From JADJRG01 sp964474905 (lineage in GTDB: Bacteria > Myxococcota_A > Polyangia > Nannocystales > Nannocystaceae), in contig CAYYUP010000005.1 in the NCBI GenBank assembly GCA_964474905.1, positions 62,001-126,000 on the forward strand: 64,000 nt of DNA, read 5' to 3'. The notes under the pieces were generated by a model. It was not told where the DNA came from, searched no databases, and saw only the letters and a program-made list of their open reading frames with translations. Both the position numbers and the translations under genes were made by a program. This document shows, piece after piece, positions 8,453 through 16,653 of this stretch (position 1 is its first letter; each line of letters opens with the position of its first letter).

Positions 8453-8458
8453 TATCCT
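8453..8458 (+). promoter_or_regulatory. -10 element (TATCCT) for leaderless start at 8466
   Basis: TATCCT is followed by exactly 7 nt and then ATG. No Shine-Dalgarno sequence is present. It implies that the phosphatase genes can be transcribed separately from the SQR-kinase pair. Confidence 0.6.
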
Positions 8459-8465
8459 CGCGGCG

Positions 8466-9188
8466 ATGTCCAAGCTCTTCGCCGCGCTCATCCGCCACGG
8501 GGATTACGAGCAGCCGCCCGGGGTACCGAGCGCCCATCTGCCCCACCCGCTGACCGCAAAAGGCAGGGACCAGGCGAGCGCGTTGGGTGCAGCTCTGGCC
8601 GCCCGCGAACTCGCCGGTGAGTTCAGGATCGAAGCCCAGATCGACACCTCGACCCTGCGCCGCGCCTGGCAAACTGGGGTGCTGATCGCCCAGGCACTCG
8701 AGGCTGAACTCGGCCGCGTCTTTGAGATCGTCAGCTTCGACGGGCTCTGCGAACGATCGATGGGGGCAATGGCCAACCTGCGTGTCGATGAGATCGCCCG
8801 GATCATCGCCGACGATCCCCGCTTCCAAACGTTGCCGCCGGGCTGGAAAGCGCAGTCCGCCTGCAAACTGCCGGTGCCCGGCGCCGAGTCGCTCCTGGAG
8901 GCCGGTGCCCGCGTCGCCACCCACGTCGACGGCCGCCTGCGAACGCTCGCCTGCCAAAATACAGAGCCGAAGCCCGAGGACAAGGACACGCTCAAGCTCT
9001 TCGTCAGCCACGGCGCCGCCCTCCGCCACGCCGCCGTCAGTCTGGGAACCCTGCGCCTCGAACAGATCCCCGGCCTGTCGATGCACCACTGCCAACCCGT
9101 GCACATCGAACGCACCGCGCAGGGCACCTACCTCCACCAGGGCGGCGCCTGGAAAATCCGCGCGCCCAAGCAGCCCTCCCTCGACTAG
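8466..9188 (+). CDS. Histidine phosphatase superfamily (RHG/SixA-like) protein
   Basis: A 240-residue phosphoglycerate-mutase-fold phosphatase. The catalytic RHG motif lies at the N-terminus (ALIRHGDYEQ), followed by the family's LTAKGRDQA helix and TSTLRRAWQT, which contributes the second Arg. The second catalytic His is in LFVSHGAALRHA near residue 180. No signal peptide is present, so it is cytoplasmic. SixA-like members dephosphorylate phosphohistidine on HPt domains; others act on small phosphoesters, and the substrate cannot be read from sequence. It sits between an HprK-like kinase and a PPP-like phosphatase, which makes reversal of a protein phosphorylation plausible. The start is defined by the leaderless TATCCT element. 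Confidence 0.85.
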   Translation: MSKLFAALIRHGDYEQPPGVPSAHLPHPLTAKGRDQASALGAALAARELAGEFRIEAQIDTSTLRRAWQTGVLIAQALEAELGRVFEIVSFDGLCERSMGAMANLRVDEIARIIADDPRFQTLPPGWKAQSACKLPVPGAESLLEAGARVATHVDGRLRTLACQNTEPKPEDKDTLKLFVSHGAALRHAAVSLGTLRLEQIPGLSMHHCQPVHIERTAQGTYLHQGGAWKIRAPKQPSLD

Positions 9189-9227
9189 ACCGTTCACAGA
9201 CATGTCCACTTGGACAGGAGCACCGCG

Positions 9228-10589
9228 ATGACCTTTGATCCCCATCCGATGATCACCCCGCGCTACCGCGGCAGCGAATGGATCGGCGTCAAGCTGCCCC
9301 ACGAGCCCGAGCGTTGGCCCAAGTTCCGCACTCGTCTCCAAATCGACAAGACCGGCGACAGCTACGACATCGCCGAGGAAGAGCTGCTGCGCTACGCCCA
9401 AGAGACCCTCGGCGAAGGTGCGATCGCCTGGCCCGATCGCACGATCTATTTCCTCTCCGACATGCACGCCGATGCCGACGCGTTCTTCCGATCGCTGGTC
9501 GCCTCGGGAGCGATCGACAAAACCGGTCCCGAAGACGCAGACTTCACGCTGACCGATGCCGCCGCTCGAGCGATCTTTGTGATCGGCGGCGACTGTCTAG
9601 ACAAGGGCCCGCACAACCTCCGCCTACTGCGAGCACTGCGACTGCTGATCGACAGCGGCGCCGAGGTCGAGTTACTAGTCGGCAACCACGACCTGCGAGC
9701 GCTCGTCGGCTTTATCTACGGCGGCGCCAAGGAGCCGCGTCTGGCCCATCTCTTCGTGCGCATGGGCAAGAAAGCGATCCCGCTCTACAAAGAGATCTAC
9801 GACGAGTACATCGCCCCCCACGGCCCCCACGAGCTGCTCTCTGACGACGAGGTCCGCCGCCGACTCTTCCACGACGAGAGCTGGTACGAGGCCTTTCCGG
9901 CGACCGTCAAGGGGCTCATCCAGCCCAACAAAATCGTCAAGGAGGTCAAGCGGATCCGCGAGAAGGTCGGCGAGCTGCAAGAGATGTGCGACGAGATGGA
10001 GATGTCGCTCGGCATGGTCTACGCCGCCTTCCAGCGCGCCAAAGAGCTCTTCTTGCCGGGCGGTGAGTTCGCGTGGTTCTTCGAGCGCATGCGTCTCTGT
10101 CGGCGCTACGGATCGCTGCTCTTTATCCACGCGGGCGTCGACGATGTGATCGCCAAAAAAATCCGCGACCACGGGATTTGCGAACTCAACGCGGAGTTTC
10201 GCCGCCTCATCGACAACGATCTCTTCGCGCTCTATCACGGCTCCTTCGGCAATTCCTTCCGGACCAAATACCGCCCCTCCGATCGACCCTTCACCGAGGT
10301 CGGTCTGCAGGCGATGCACGAGGCCGGGATCTACGCGATCGTGCACGGCCACCGAAACATCCTCCGCGGCCAACGCATGGTGCTGCGGCAGGGCATGCTG
10401 AATTTCGAGTGCGACGTCTCGGTCGACGCCAATACCCGGGCATTGGAGGGTCAATCTGGCCCCGGTGGCGGTATCACAGTGATCCGCCCCGACGGCCATG
10501 TGCTCGGAATCAGCACCGATCACCCCTATGTGAAACACTTTGATGTGCGAACAGCGTTCCGCCTCCAACGAAGCCGTGCGGGCCGATAA
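9228..10589 (+). CDS. PPP-like metallophosphoesterase
   Basis: A 453-residue calcineurin-like phosphoesterase. The metal-binding blocks appear in order: LSDMHADAD (D-x-H, near residue 78), VIGGDCLDKGPHN (the GDxxDxG block near 120), LVGNHDLRAL (GNHD near 150), FIHAGVDD near 300 and VHGHRN near 375. The spacing and the GD-x-x-D-x-G-P / GNHD-x-R style resemble PPP-family protein phosphatases more than nucleotide pyrophosphatases. A helical insertion of roughly 100 residues (about 190-280) separates the GNHD and IHAG blocks. The start at 9228 has AGGAG upstream; a TTG at 9210 is possible but less likely. The gene follows the histidine phosphatase by 39 nt. Confidence 0.82.
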   Translation: MTFDPHPMITPRYRGSEWIGVKLPHEPERWPKFRTRLQIDKTGDSYDIAEEELLRYAQETLGEGAIAWPDRTIYFLSDMHADADAFFRSLVASGAIDKTGPEDADFTLTDAAARAIFVIGGDCLDKGPHNLRLLRALRLLIDSGAEVELLVGNHDLRALVGFIYGGAKEPRLAHLFVRMGKKAIPLYKEIYDEYIAPHGPHELLSDDEVRRRLFHDESWYEAFPATVKGLIQPNKIVKEVKRIREKVGELQEMCDEMEMSLGMVYAAFQRAKELFLPGGEFAWFFERMRLCRRYGSLLFIHAGVDDVIAKKIRDHGICELNAEFRRLIDNDLFALYHGSFGNSFRTKYRPSDRPFTEVGLQAMHEAGIYAIVHGHRNILRGQRMVLRQGMLNFECDVSVDANTRALEGQSGPGGGITVIRPDGHVLGISTDHPYVKHFDVRTAFRLQRSRAGR

Positions 10590-10715
10590 TTGCCCGCGCG
10601 ATGACGCCCAAAGCCCCCATATGTGCGATTGCATGGGGTCCATCTATCCCGGCAATTCTCGCGCCGAATTGCGAAAGTCTCGCGCGGCAATGCCCCCCAG
10701 CGCGGATTCGCGGCG

Positions 10716-10721
10716 TAGCAT
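10716..10721 (+). promoter_or_regulatory. -10 element (TAGCAT) for leaderless start at 10728
   Basis: TAGCAT is followed by 6 nt and then GTG. No Shine-Dalgarno sequence is present. Confidence 0.5.
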
Positions 10722-10727
10722 CCACTG

Positions 10728-13700
10728 GTGAATCGCTCCCGGACTCTCCTCATCCTCCCCTTTTTAGCGTTTATCGCCCTCGATGCTGAGGCCGGAGAGC
10801 GCCCCCACCACGACAGTTGGCTGAGCGCCCGCGCACCCGCAACATTCGCGCCTCCGGCCTCGGCCGATCTTGGCGTCTACATCGCCTCGACCGAGTCCTC
10901 CCGCGGCGCGCCTTCGCTGGTGATCCTGCCGGCCAATGCGTCATCCCGCAGGGCCGGCTCGGCGCTCGCTGCTGCTCGCCATCACCTGCGTTCGCTGCGT
11001 CATTTGTACAAAGCTGGCCCTTCGGCCATTCGAGGCGCGCGTCACCGCTTTACTCACGATACCGGCCGCGGCGCGGTGATCGTCGTGCTCCAGCAGACCG
11101 TCTCGGGCATCGATGTCTTCCACGGCGACGTCAAGGTGCTGCTCGATCGCGACCAACGAGTACGCGCGATCGCTGGCTCTCCCCATCCGGCAGCCCATGC
11201 CGGCAGCGCCCGCCCCTTCGCCCTGGATGCCGACCGCGCGATCGACCTGGCGCTCGCCGACCTCTACCCCGAGCTGGCCAACACTTTGCCGCTGCGGCCC
11301 GCGGGTACTGCAGCCGGCGGCTGGCATCACTACGAGCTGAGCGCCTCCCAGGGCGGGCTTCGCTTCCGCAGTCCGGCTCGCGCCAAGAAGGTCTACTTCC
11401 CGGTCGGTGAGGCCTTAGAGCCCGCCTACTTCCTCGAGGTCCAGGCACAACGCCCGGGGCTCGAGACCGACGTCTATCAGTACGTGATCGCGGCCGACGA
11501 CGGGCGCACGTTGATGCGCCGCGATGCCACCGCCTACGACACCTACGAGTACCGGGTCTGGGCCGATGCGGACGGCGACCATCGGCCGATGGACGGGCCC
11601 ATGATCGACTACACACCGCACCCGACTGGCATTCCCGGCGAGGGACCGACCGAGTTCACGGCGCCGCCGCTGGTCTCGATCGACGGCTTCAACAGCCCGC
11701 AGGATCCATGGCTGCCGAAGGGCGCCACCGAGACCATCGGCAACAACGTCGACGCCTACATCGATCACTCCAACCCCGACGGCCTCAGCGACGGCGAGTA
11801 CCGAGCCAACCTGACCGCACCGGGCATCTTTGACCGCGTCTATGACGTCAATGCCGAGCCCCTAGTCAACGCCATGCAGTCGATGGCCGCGATCACCCAG
11901 ATCTTCTACAACGTCAACTGGATGCACGATTACTGGTACGACTCCGGCTTTAACGAGGCCGCTGGCAATGCCCAGGAGGACAACTTTGATCGCGGCGGAC
12001 TCGGAGGCGATGTGCTGCACGCCGAGGCCCAGGATGCCGCCCTCGAAGGCGCGCGCAACAACGCCAACATGTCGACGCCGGCCGACGGCGCATCGCCACG
12101 CATGCAGATGTACCTTTGGTCAGGTCCGACCGACGCCTCGGTCGAGGTCAACCCGCTGGGCGAAACCTTCACCGTCGGCAACGCCGGTTTCGGCCCGCAA
12201 AACTTCGACATCAGCGCCCTGATCACGGTGATCGACGACGGCGAAGGAACCCTGAGCGACGGCTGCCAGCCCGCCCAAAACAACCTCGATGGCAGGGTCG
12301 TGCTCATCGATCGCGGCGAGTGCTCCTTCGAAACCAAGGTCACCCACGCCCAAGACGCGGGCGCACTCGGAGTGCTGATCGCCAACAACCAACCCGGCGA
12401 TACACCGCCGACTCTGGGCGGCGACAACAACCTGCCCGACCCGGTGATCCCGAGCCAGGGCATCTCCAACAACGCCGGCATCGCGATCAAGGCGGCGCTG
12501 CAAAACGACCCCCAAAACGGACACATGTACCGCGAATCGGCGGTCGAGCGCGACGGCACCATCGACAACATGATCGTCGCCCACGAGTGGGGCCACTACA
12601 TCCACAACCGTCTGGTCGAGAACGGCTCGGTCGCCACCCGCTCCCAGGGTGAGGGCTGGGGCGACTTCATGGCACTGCACATGAGCCTGCGCGAGGGCGA
12701 CGATCAGGACGGCGTCTACGCGAGCACCACCTACGCGAGGTCCGACGGCTACTACGGCATTCGCCGGATCCCCTACTCGGTCGATACCACCAAGAACGCG
12801 CTCTCCTTCCGCCACATCTCCAACGACGAGCCGCTGCCCGACAGCCATCCCATCAACGATTGGGGTGGCCCCAATGCCGAGGTGCACAACGCCGGCGAGA
12901 TCTGGACGACGATGCTCTGGGAGAGCTACATCGCCCTGCAAAAGTCCTACGAGGGCGACAAGAGCTTCGACGACGCTCGCCGGGCGATGGCTGATTACCT
13001 CGTCGCCGGCATGATCCTCGCGCCGACGATGCCCACCTACACCGAGCAGCGCGACGCGATCCTGCTGGCGATCTCGGCCAGCAGTGCCGAGGATTTTCAG
13101 ACCATCGCCCTCGCCTTCGCCAGCCGCGGCGCTGGCACCTGTGCCGTCTCGCCCCCGCGCAACTCCACCGATCTGATCGGCGTCATCGAAGACTTTGAGC
13201 TGAGCTCGCGGGCAGTCATCACCGGCATTTCGGTCAGCGACAGCCTGTTCTCCTGCGATGACGACGGCATCGTCGATGTCGGAGAACTCGGCGAGATCAA
13301 GGTCGACATCCTGAATGCCGGCGCTATGACGCTCACCGATGGCGCGATCCTCGAGGTCATCGATGCCGATCCAAACCTCGTCTTCCCCGAGGGCCCACAG
13401 GTCAACATCCCCCAGATCGGGGCTCAAATGGGGTTCCAAGCCTCGATCCAGGTATCGCTCGATGAGTCGCTGATGACCTTCGAACCGATCGTCATCAACC
13501 TCCGGCTGACCACCCCCGACGGCTGCGATGAGACCATCGAGGTCGAACTTCCGGCGGTGATCCACGGCGATGTCGTCAACGAGAGTTCAACCATGGACGA
13601 CGTCGAGACACCGAACAGTGTCTGGAATACCGGCGGTATGGAGGGCGAGACCATCTGGGCACGGGGCCCCTTTGACGGCGGCCATCGCTGGCACGGCGAC

Positions 13701-14585
13701 GACGTTGGTCGGGTCAGCGACAGCTGGATCGAATCCCCCGAGGTCACTGTCAGCGAGGAGGAGCCCCTGGTGATCGCCTTCGATCACGCCTACTCCTTCG
13801 AGTACTCCGACGACACCTACTGGGACGGCGGCGTCATCGAAATCACAAACGACGGCGGCAAAAATTGGGAGGACATCTCGGTCTACACCGACCCCGGCTA
13901 CCCCGACTCGATCAACAGCGAAGCCAACCCGATGGACACGCGCCCCGCGTTTGTCGGCGACAACGCCAACTACCCGAAGATGGAACCGCTGATGCTCGAC
14001 CTCGGCATGGCCTTTGCGGGCTCGAGCGTCAAGATCCGCTTTAGGATCGGTACCGACGCGGCCGCGGGCGGCCCCGGTTGGGACATCGACAACATCGCCT
14101 TCGTCGGCATCACCAATACGCCCTTCCCGACCTGGGTCGCGGACGAGGGACCCTGCGTCGGCGGCACGGATACCGACACAGACACCGACACCGACACCGA
14201 CACCGATTCGATGGGCACCGACGGTACCGACTCCGACTCGATGGGTACCGACGGCACCGACGGCACCGATTCGATGGGCACCGACGGCACCGACTCGATG
14301 GGTACCGACGGCACCGACTCCGCCTCCGCCTCCGACTCCGACTCCAACAGCGGCACAAGCGGCTCGGCAAGCGGCACAGGTGGCTCGGCAAGCGGCACCG
14401 GCAACCCCGCGGATTCGAGTTCGGCAGGTGATGATACCGACACCGACTCCGCGACAGGCACAGACACCGCCGGGGGCACGGTCACCGATGACGGCTGCGG
14501 CTGCCGCAGCGACGACGGCAAAGCGCCACCGATCGGCCTCGTCGCCCTCGGCCTCATCGTGCTCGGCCGACGACGTCGCCGCTAA
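10728..14585 (+). CDS. Secreted M36 (fungalysin-type) metalloprotease with MYXO-CTERM tail
   Basis: A 1285-residue exported zinc protease starting at GTG. A signal peptide (SRTLLILPFLAFIALDAEAG) is followed by a fungalysin-type propeptide (to about 300). The catalytic region holds HEWGHYIHN (HEXXH, near 618), the downstream Glu ligand in GEGWGDF (near 641) and the substrate-side EVHNAGEIW segment. A PA domain (about 480-595; VLIDRGECSFETKV) is inserted in front of the active site. Beta-rich domains follow, then a Thr/Asp/Ser/Gly-rich stalk and a C-terminal CGC motif, hydrophobic helix and Arg cluster (VALGLIVLGRRRRR). This tripartite end is the MYXO-CTERM sorting signal, implying myxosortase processing and surface display. 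It is probably a nutrient-scavenging or predatory protease. Confidence 0.93.
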   Translation: MNRSRTLLILPFLAFIALDAEAGERPHHDSWLSARAPATFAPPASADLGVYIASTESSRGAPSLVILPANASSRRAGSALAAARHHLRSLRHLYKAGPSAIRGARHRFTHDTGRGAVIVVLQQTVSGIDVFHGDVKVLLDRDQRVRAIAGSPHPAAHAGSARPFALDADRAIDLALADLYPELANTLPLRPAGTAAGGWHHYELSASQGGLRFRSPARAKKVYFPVGEALEPAYFLEVQAQRPGLETDVYQYVIAADDGRTLMRRDATAYDTYEYRVWADADGDHRPMDGPMIDYTPHPTGIPGEGPTEFTAPPLVSIDGFNSPQDPWLPKGATETIGNNVDAYIDHSNPDGLSDGEYRANLTAPGIFDRVYDVNAEPLVNAMQSMAAITQIFYNVNWMHDYWYDSGFNEAAGNAQEDNFDRGGLGGDVLHAEAQDAALEGARNNANMSTPADGASPRMQMYLWSGPTDASVEVNPLGETFTVGNAGFGPQNFDISALITVIDDGEGTLSDGCQPAQNNLDGRVVLIDRGECSFETKVTHAQDAGALGVLIANNQPGDTPPTLGGDNNLPDPVIPSQGISNNAGIAIKAALQNDPQNGHMYRESAVERDGTIDNMIVAHEWGHYIHNRLVENGSVATRSQGEGWGDFMALHMSLREGDDQDGVYASTTYARSDGYYGIRRIPYSVDTTKNALSFRHISNDEPLPDSHPINDWGGPNAEVHNAGEIWTTMLWESYIALQKSYEGDKSFDDARRAMADYLVAGMILAPTMPTYTEQRDAILLAISASSAEDFQTIALAFASRGAGTCAVSPPRNSTDLIGVIEDFELSSRAVITGISVSDSLFSCDDDGIVDVGELGEIKVDILNAGAMTLTDGAILEVIDADPNLVFPEGPQVNIPQIGAQMGFQASIQVSLDESLMTFEPIVINLRLTTPDGCDETIEVELPAVIHGDVVNESSTMDDVETPNSVWNTGGMEGETIWARGPFDGGHRWHGDDVGRVSDSWIESPEVTVSEEEPLVIAFDHAYSFEYSDDTYWDGGVIEITNDGGKNWEDISVYTDPGYPDSINSEANPMDTRPAFVGDNANYPKMEPLMLDLGMAFAGSSVKIRFRIGTDAAAGGPGWDIDNIAFVGITNTPFPTWVADEGPCVGGTDTDTDTDTDTDTDSMGTDGTDSDSMGTDGTDGTDSMGTDGTDSMGTDGTDSASASDSDSNSGTSGSASGTGGSASGTGNPADSSSAGDDTDTDSATGTDTAGGTVTDDGCGCRSDDGKAPPIGLVALGLIVLGRRRRR
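14166..14345 (+). repeat. Low-complexity Asp/Thr and SMGTDGTD-type repeat coding tract
   Basis: Inside the M36 protease gene, GACACCGACACC-type dinucleotide-codon repeats are followed by several imperfect copies of a unit reading S-M-G-T-D-G-T-D. They form the stalk before the MYXO-CTERM helix. Such tracts are prone to length change by slippage. Confidence 0.8.
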
Positions 14586-14597
14586 ACCGCAGAGCAG

Positions 14598-14626
14598 GTC
14601 GGCACGGTGCCTAGCGCCGTGTCGAC
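14598..14626 (+). terminator. Stem-loop after M36 protease gene
   Basis: GTCGGCACGG (14598-14607) pairs with CCGTGTCGAC (14617-14626) over 10 bp with one G-T wobble. No clear T-tract follows, so it may be a weak terminator or a 3' stabilising hairpin. Confidence 0.45.
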
Positions 14627-14756
14627 CCGCCCGCACTGCATAGGCATTCGCTGACGCAGCGCCGATCGTCAGCATTATGCGGGCGCCCAGAATGACTTCT
14701 CGGCGCCCGTACCCGTGCAGGCTCGTGCGCACCTGATCATCGCTAACGGATCAAGT

Positions 14757-15428
14757 ATGCTCGTGCGCCACGGCTCGATCATGAACTCCAAGAGCAGCGA
14801 AATCGGGACTGCATGGCGCTTTCTGGCTAGCGGTTTTAAGACTTGGGACCAGACCGCTGCGTTCTTTCCGAGCCAACGCTGGCTGGTACGAGCGCTGACC
14901 TGCCAGCCGGAGCTCCAAAACGCCAAGACCGTCGTCGAACTCGGGCCCGGTACCGGTACCGTCACTCGGGCGATCCTCCGCGAGGCCCCCAAAGCCCAGA
15001 TCTACTCCGTCGAAATCGACGAGAAGATGGTCGAGACCGCGTCCTCTGCGATCCGCGATCCGCGTCTCCGCTTTGTCCACGGCTCGGCCGCCGATGTGCA
15101 CACCCTGCTGCCGCAACTCGGCTGCGAACGACCTGTCGACGTCGTGATCTCATCGCTCGGCATGAGCCTGCTGCCAGACCAGGTCCGCGACGAAGTGATG
15201 CGTTCGGTCTCGCAGATCTTAAGCCCGACCGGCGTCTACATCCAATACGCCTACGTGCACGCTCGCGTCTTCGTCTGGAGCCCCAACAGCGGGGTCTCTC
15301 GCTTCAACATCCGCCGCTATCTCAGCCCCCACTTCGGCGACCTGCGACGCAAGGTGATCATGGCAAACATCCCCCCAGCCGCGGTCTATACCTGCCGAGC
15401 GCCACGCCTGTCCGAAGCCGCCGAATAG
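14757..15428 (+). CDS. Class I SAM methyltransferase, PmtA-like
   Basis: A 223-residue Rossmann methyltransferase. Motif I is VVELGPGTGTVTRAIL, followed by the acidic SAM-ribose residue in IYSVEIDEKMV and motif IV in VDVVISSLGMSLLP. The ELGPGTG signature and the N-terminal FLASGFKTWDQTAAFFPSQRWL helix resemble phosphatidylethanolamine N-methyltransferases of the Rhodobacter/PmtA group and related rRNA-methylase-like proteins. Phospholipid methylation is therefore a reasonable guess, not a demonstration. The start is uncertain: ATG at 14757 is chosen, ATG at 14781 is equally compatible, and a GTG at 14715 is possible. It converges on the TonB-type gene with only 10 bp between stops. Confidence 0.7.
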   Translation: MLVRHGSIMNSKSSEIGTAWRFLASGFKTWDQTAAFFPSQRWLVRALTCQPELQNAKTVVELGPGTGTVTRAILREAPKAQIYSVEIDEKMVETASSAIRDPRLRFVHGSAADVHTLLPQLGCERPVDVVISSLGMSLLPDQVRDEVMRSVSQILSPTGVYIQYAYVHARVFVWSPNSGVSRFNIRRYLSPHFGDLRRKVIMANIPPAAVYTCRAPRLSEAAE

Positions 15429-15438
15429 GCCCGCACGC

Positions 15439-16482
15439 TCATCGCCGGTAGCGATGGATCCGCGGCGCTCGGCCGATCTCAAAGATAAAGGCAAAGCCAA
15501 AGTCGATGCGATGGGTCTCGGGATCGACGAGCCCAGAGGGCGGGTTGGCAAAGGGTGCCGCGCTGCGTACTGCTCGAATCGCCTCTTCGTCGAGATAATC
15601 GATGTCCGAGGACTTCTCGAGACGAACTGACCGCAATGAGCCGTCGGCATGCAAGCTCACCTGCAACCGGGTGATCCGGGTTTTGTCGCCGTAAACCCGC
15701 CCCTGGGGATCGCGCGCGGCGTGCAAAATTTCGGGATGCCAATGCTCGGCAATGGCATCCCGAAGTCGATTAAAAAACGACGAGTACTTAAAGCGGCGAG
15801 CGTTGAGCAGGCTCTCGCTGCCCTCCTCCTCGACTGTATGCAGATCGTCTAAGGAGCCCGGGCGACCGAAGAGATCGCGCATATCCGCCGGATTCCCCCG
15901 AAGCCCGGAGGGGGCCGGTGGCGAGCCCTCTGCGCCTGGATCGCTCGGTGCCTGACCGTCATGCGCCGCCGATGCGTCGACCAAAGGCGACTCCTCGCCC
16001 TCGCCCGCGTCACTGAGCCCGGGCTGCGCTGCGCTGCCGGTGTGCTCACTGTTATGAGCGCTGGCTTGCCGCGGATGCAGGAGCGGCGAGGCCTTTGAAT
16101 CCTCTGGGGCATCGCCGGGCTGGGTCGGCGCCCGCCCCCGCTGCGGTCGTTGATTGGGTGCCCGTACCTCTTTGTCGACCCGCGAATCCGACTCGGCGAT
16201 CTTGTCGGTCTGCTCCGGCGGGCGTTCGTCGGGCACACGATCGAGGTTGACCAAATTGCCCGGAAGATCGGGCTCGTGATCGTCGTCGGCATCATCAGGA
16301 TCAGCCTCGACCAGCGAGATCTCCATGATCTGATCGTTCGCGGGCAAGGGCGCCGGCTTCGCGGCGCTCAGGCCTAAAATCCCGTTGCCGACCGGCAGCA
16401 ACACGAGATGGATCAGCGCCGACGCCAGGAGCATCGCCACTGCCAGAGTGACCGTCGTGCTTTGTTCTCTTCGCCTCGCCAT
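15439..16482 (-). CDS. TonB-type energy transducer / TonB C-terminal domain protein
   Basis: A 347-residue inner-membrane protein. One N-terminal membrane helix (VTLAVAMLLASALIHLVLLPV, about 11-31) is followed by a long acidic, Pro-rich periplasmic linker (about 50-225). A C-terminal TonB domain (about 250-335) contains the pattern ITRLQVSLHADGSLRSVRLEKSS, then LDEEAIRAVRSAAPFANPP, the classic helix-strand end of the fold. It should transmit proton-motive force to outer-membrane partners, or act as a myxobacterial gliding/trafficking-type TonB-domain protein. No ExbB/ExbD genes lie nearby. The ATG at 16482 is preferred over a TTG at 16497; a consensus TATAAT sits about 41 nt upstream. Confidence 0.82.
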   Translation of the reverse strand: MARRREQSTTVTLAVAMLLASALIHLVLLPVGNGILGLSAAKPAPLPANDQIMEISLVEADPDDADDDHEPDLPGNLVNLDRVPDERPPEQTDKIAESDSRVDKEVRAPNQRPQRGRAPTQPGDAPEDSKASPLLHPRQASAHNSEHTGSAAQPGLSDAGEGEESPLVDASAAHDGQAPSDPGAEGSPPAPSGLRGNPADMRDLFGRPGSLDDLHTVEEEGSESLLNARRFKYSSFFNRLRDAIAEHWHPEILHAARDPQGRVYGDKTRITRLQVSLHADGSLRSVRLEKSSDIDYLDEEAIRAVRSAAPFANPPSGLVDPETHRIDFGFAFIFEIGRAPRIHRYRR

Positions 16483-16523
16483 GGATGCAGCCCGCAAAGG
16501 GCTCTAGAATTCTGAGACCGCGA

Positions 16524-16551
16524 ATTATAGCCCCTCGGCGCGATTTGTCCC
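16524..16551 (-). promoter_or_regulatory. Predicted sigma-70-type promoter for TonB-type gene
   Basis: On the minus strand a perfect TATAAT (16524-16529) is preceded by GGGACA (16546-16551, 4 of 6 matches to TTGACA) with a 16-bp spacer. It would give a leader of about 35-40 nt. Confidence 0.55.
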
Positions 16552-16640
16552 GCCCTTCCTACTACCGGCGGCCCCCTCTCGGGTGATCGAACGCCGTCAG
16601 CTCCGCGTGGATCGCCAAACCCGGGCCCTGTGCGCTCCGT

Positions 16641-16646
16641 TATCCT
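16641..16646 (+). promoter_or_regulatory. -10 element (TATCCT) for leaderless start at 16654
   Basis: TATCCT is followed by exactly 7 nt and then GTG. No Shine-Dalgarno sequence is present. It decides the thyX start. Confidence 0.6.
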
Positions 16647-16653
16647 CCGCCCC

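Noticed and set aside
7317..9467. Long minus-strand open frame (716 codons) opposite the kinase and phosphatase genes
   Set aside because: It is a high-GC shadow: it spans three well-supported plus-strand genes and their gaps, and its product is low-complexity Gly/Ala/Val/Asp without domains.
12120..13565. Minus-strand open frame of 481 codons inside the M36 protease gene
   Set aside because: It lies wholly within a gene with clear HEXXH and PA motifs; the composition is typical of an antisense shadow.
14166..14345. Short regularly repeated units resembling a CRISPR or satellite
   Set aside because: The units are contiguous, in frame and code for the stalk of a secreted protein; there are no spacers.
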